Shown: piece after piece, positions 62,926 to 64,000 of the stretch | Position numbering within the stretch: position 1 is the stretch's first letter | How the letters are laid out: the number at the start of each line of letters is the position of its first letter | NCBI RefSeq assembly: GCF_007421815.1 | Contig: NZ_VLNT01000001.1 | Location: forward strand, 437,137-501,136 | Source: Aeromicrobium piscarium | Lineage (GTDB): Bacteria > Actinomycetota > Actinomycetes > Propionibacteriales > Nocardioidaceae | Reading direction: 5' to 3' | DNA: 64,000 nt | Notes under the pieces: model-generated | Told to the model about the DNA's origin: nothing | What the model saw: the letters and a program-made list of their open reading frames with translations, nothing else | Database searches by the model: none | Translations under genes and position numbers: made by a program

Positions 62926-63008
62926 GGCGGTGAGTCATCCCGCACCCCCGCCCTGAGCGGTGAGCCATCCCGCACTATCCGCCGGCTGGCGCGGGACAGC
63001 TCACCGCC
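62926..63008. repeat. Intergenic repeats, GGCGGTGAG-yCATCCCGCAC
   Basis: Two direct 20-base copies (62926 and 62956) are 30 bases apart, and an inverted copy follows at 62989-63008 (16 of 20 matches). The order, two direct then one inverted, is like that at 28420 and 41483, and GCGGTGAGCCATC is shared with 41577. Located between tsaE and the tsaB promoter. Confidence 0.8.
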
Positions 63009-63039
63009 CGGCGAGGGGATCTCCGCTCCCGGGGCCACG

Positions 63040-63045
63040 TAGGCT
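63040..63045 (+). promoter_or_regulatory. -10 box of a probably leaderless tsaB transcript
   Basis: TAGGCT stands six bases before the GTG of tsaB, with no ribosome binding site between, fitting leaderless transcription. Confidence 0.55.
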
Positions 63046-63051
63046 AGCGTC

Positions 63052-63669
63052 GTGCTCCTCCTCGCCATCGACACGGCCACGCCCGCGATCACCGCGGCCG
63101 TCCACGACGGTTCGCGCGTGATCGGCGAGGCGACGGCTCATGGCGCGATGGCGCACGGCGAGCTGCTGGCATCGCAGATCCGCGAGGCCCTCGCTCGAGC
63201 GGGTGCCGCGGCCGCGGACCTGACCGATGTGGCGGTCGGCGTCGGCCCTGGCCCGTACACCGGTCTGCGCGTGGGCGTCGTGACGGCATTGACCCTGGCT
63301 CAGACCCTCGATCTGACCCCCCACGGAGTCTGCACACTCGACATCCTCGCGGCCGACACCGACCAGGCCGAGCTGATCGTGGCAACCGATGCGCGCCGCA
63401 AGGAGGTCTACTGGGCTCGCTATGTCGGCGGTGTGCGGGTCGAGGGTCCCGCGGTCGACAAGCCCGCTACCGTCGCCGAGCTCGGACTTCCGGTCGTCGG
63501 GCGCGGTGCGGAGATCTATGCCGATGTCCTCATCCAGAGTCCCGGACCGCTCGACCCCTCGGCAGCGGCGCTGGCCCGCCTCGTGGTCGCCGGGCGCGCC
63601 GCGGAGCTTCCCCTGGAACCCCTGTACCTGCGCCGTCCGGACGCGACGGTGCCGGCCGCGCGGGCGTGA
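63052..63669 (+). CDS. tsaB: TsaB, t6A tRNA modification
   Basis: 205 residues. MLLLAIDTATPAITAAV is the typical ASKHA-fold start and GVGPGPYTGLRVGVVTALTLAQ the conserved loop. It supports TsaD and TsaE in threonylcarbamoylation of A37. GTG start, leaderless. rimI follows one base after its stop. Confidence 0.94.
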   Translation: MLLLAIDTATPAITAAVHDGSRVIGEATAHGAMAHGELLASQIREALARAGAAAADLTDVAVGVGPGPYTGLRVGVVTALTLAQTLDLTPHGVCTLDILAADTDQAELIVATDARRKEVYWARYVGGVRVEGPAVDKPATVAELGLPVVGRGAEIYADVLIQSPGPLDPSAAALARLVVAGRAAELPLEPLYLRRPDATVPAARA

Positions 63670-63670
63670 G

Positions 63671-64000
63671 ATGACGCTGCGGTCCGCCTCCGCCGCCGAT
63701 CTGCCGGCTCTCGTCGAGGTGGAGGAACTCTGCTTCGGTCCTGACGCCTGGAGCCGGAACCAGCTCACCGATGAATTCGCGGCATCGCGGACCGTCATCG
63801 TGGCCGATGACGACGAGGGCATTGCCGGATACGCCACCGTCTCCCTCGTAGGCCCGGACGCCGAGCTCCTGCGGATCGCCGTCCTCCCGGCGCGACGGCG
63901 GCGCGGCACCGCACGACGACTGCTCACCGAGGCGTGGAGCAGAGCCGCCGAGCGAGGGGCAGAACGGATGCTGCTGGAGGTCGACGCGGACAACGAGCCG
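63671..64000 (+). CDS. rimI: Ribosomal protein S18 alanine N-acetyltransferase (partial)
   Basis: 110 codons to the window end, no stop. GNAT fold: LRSASAADLPALVEVEELCFG, LLRIAVLPARRRRGTARRLLTEAW (acetyl-CoA loop) and ERMLLEVDADNEP, the LEVxxxNxxA signature of RimI. The rimI-tsaB-tsaE neighbourhood is conserved; tsaD is expected next. The 3' end lies outside the window. Confidence 0.9.
   Translation, partial: MTLRSASAADLPALVEVEELCFGPDAWSRNQLTDEFAASRTVIVADDDEGIAGYATVSLVGPDAELLRIAVLPARRRRGTARRLLTEAWSRAAERGAERMLLEVDADNEP

Overview
The window is a high-GC (roughly two-thirds G+C by eye) actinobacterial chromosome segment. Three things point to a Nocardioidaceae/Propionibacteriales-like actinomycete: the S10-spc-alpha ribosomal protein order, long Ala/Glu-rich tails on several ribosomal proteins, and the block glmM-(coaA)-glmS-nnr-alr-hydrolase-GNAT/tsaE-tsaB-rimI. 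The family assignment is inference; no rRNA gene is present to confirm it.

Layout. (1) 1-19670: ribosomal protein super-operon rpsJ to rplO, then secY-adk-map, infA-rpmJ, and rpsM-rpsK-rpsD-rpoA-rplQ. An MFS transporter and an M20 peptidase (13091-15837) lie between map and infA, and truA is not behind rplQ but at 42424-43224. (2) 19712-26640: an operon of type I sulfatase, acyl-CoA ligase, TetR regulator and formylglycine-generating enzyme (the activator sulfatases need), carrying two tiny coupled reading frames; then a Phd/PIN toxin-antitoxin pair and a frameshifted acetyltransferase. (3) 26619-34262: a small membrane protein plus sodium:solute symporter, and a divergent unit of single-chain acyl-CoA carboxylase plus acyl-CoA ligase with its own TetR. 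Both units carry the same TTGACGnnnnCGTCAA palindrome, suggesting one regulon. (4) 34266-40837: CoA-thioester catabolism (MaoC hydratase, paired acyl-CoA dehydrogenases, SDR, TetR; then a third acyl-CoA dehydrogenase and an enoyl-CoA hydratase-like protein). (5) 40858-43224: rRNA-type methyltransferase, MmcQ/YjbR protein, Nudix hydrolase and truA. (6) 43376-51108: an uptake-and-degradation operon (ABC transporter, SDR, metallo-beta-lactamase-fold hydrolase, cyclase-family hydrolase, acyl-CoA ligase, TetR). (7) 51181-64000: gltA, rplM-rpsI, glmM, coaA, glmS, nnr, alr, alpha/beta hydrolase, GNAT-TsaE fusion, tsaB, and rimI cut by the window end.

How it fits together. The accessory middle looks like a set of CoA-thioester catabolic modules. 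Three contain closely related TetR regulators (23755, 37988, 50404), and three promoters carry similar 8-4-8 inverted repeats (TTGAA-N6-TTC). Several genes look leaderless, with a TANNNT box six or seven bases before the start codon. Non-coding DNA between genes holds several families of short direct-plus-inverted repeats (28420-28655, 41483-41577, 55031-55216, 62926-63008) and a 280-bp element with 23/24-bp terminal inverted repeats (58096-58375). I see no rRNA, tRNA, CRISPR array, prophage or intact insertion sequence.
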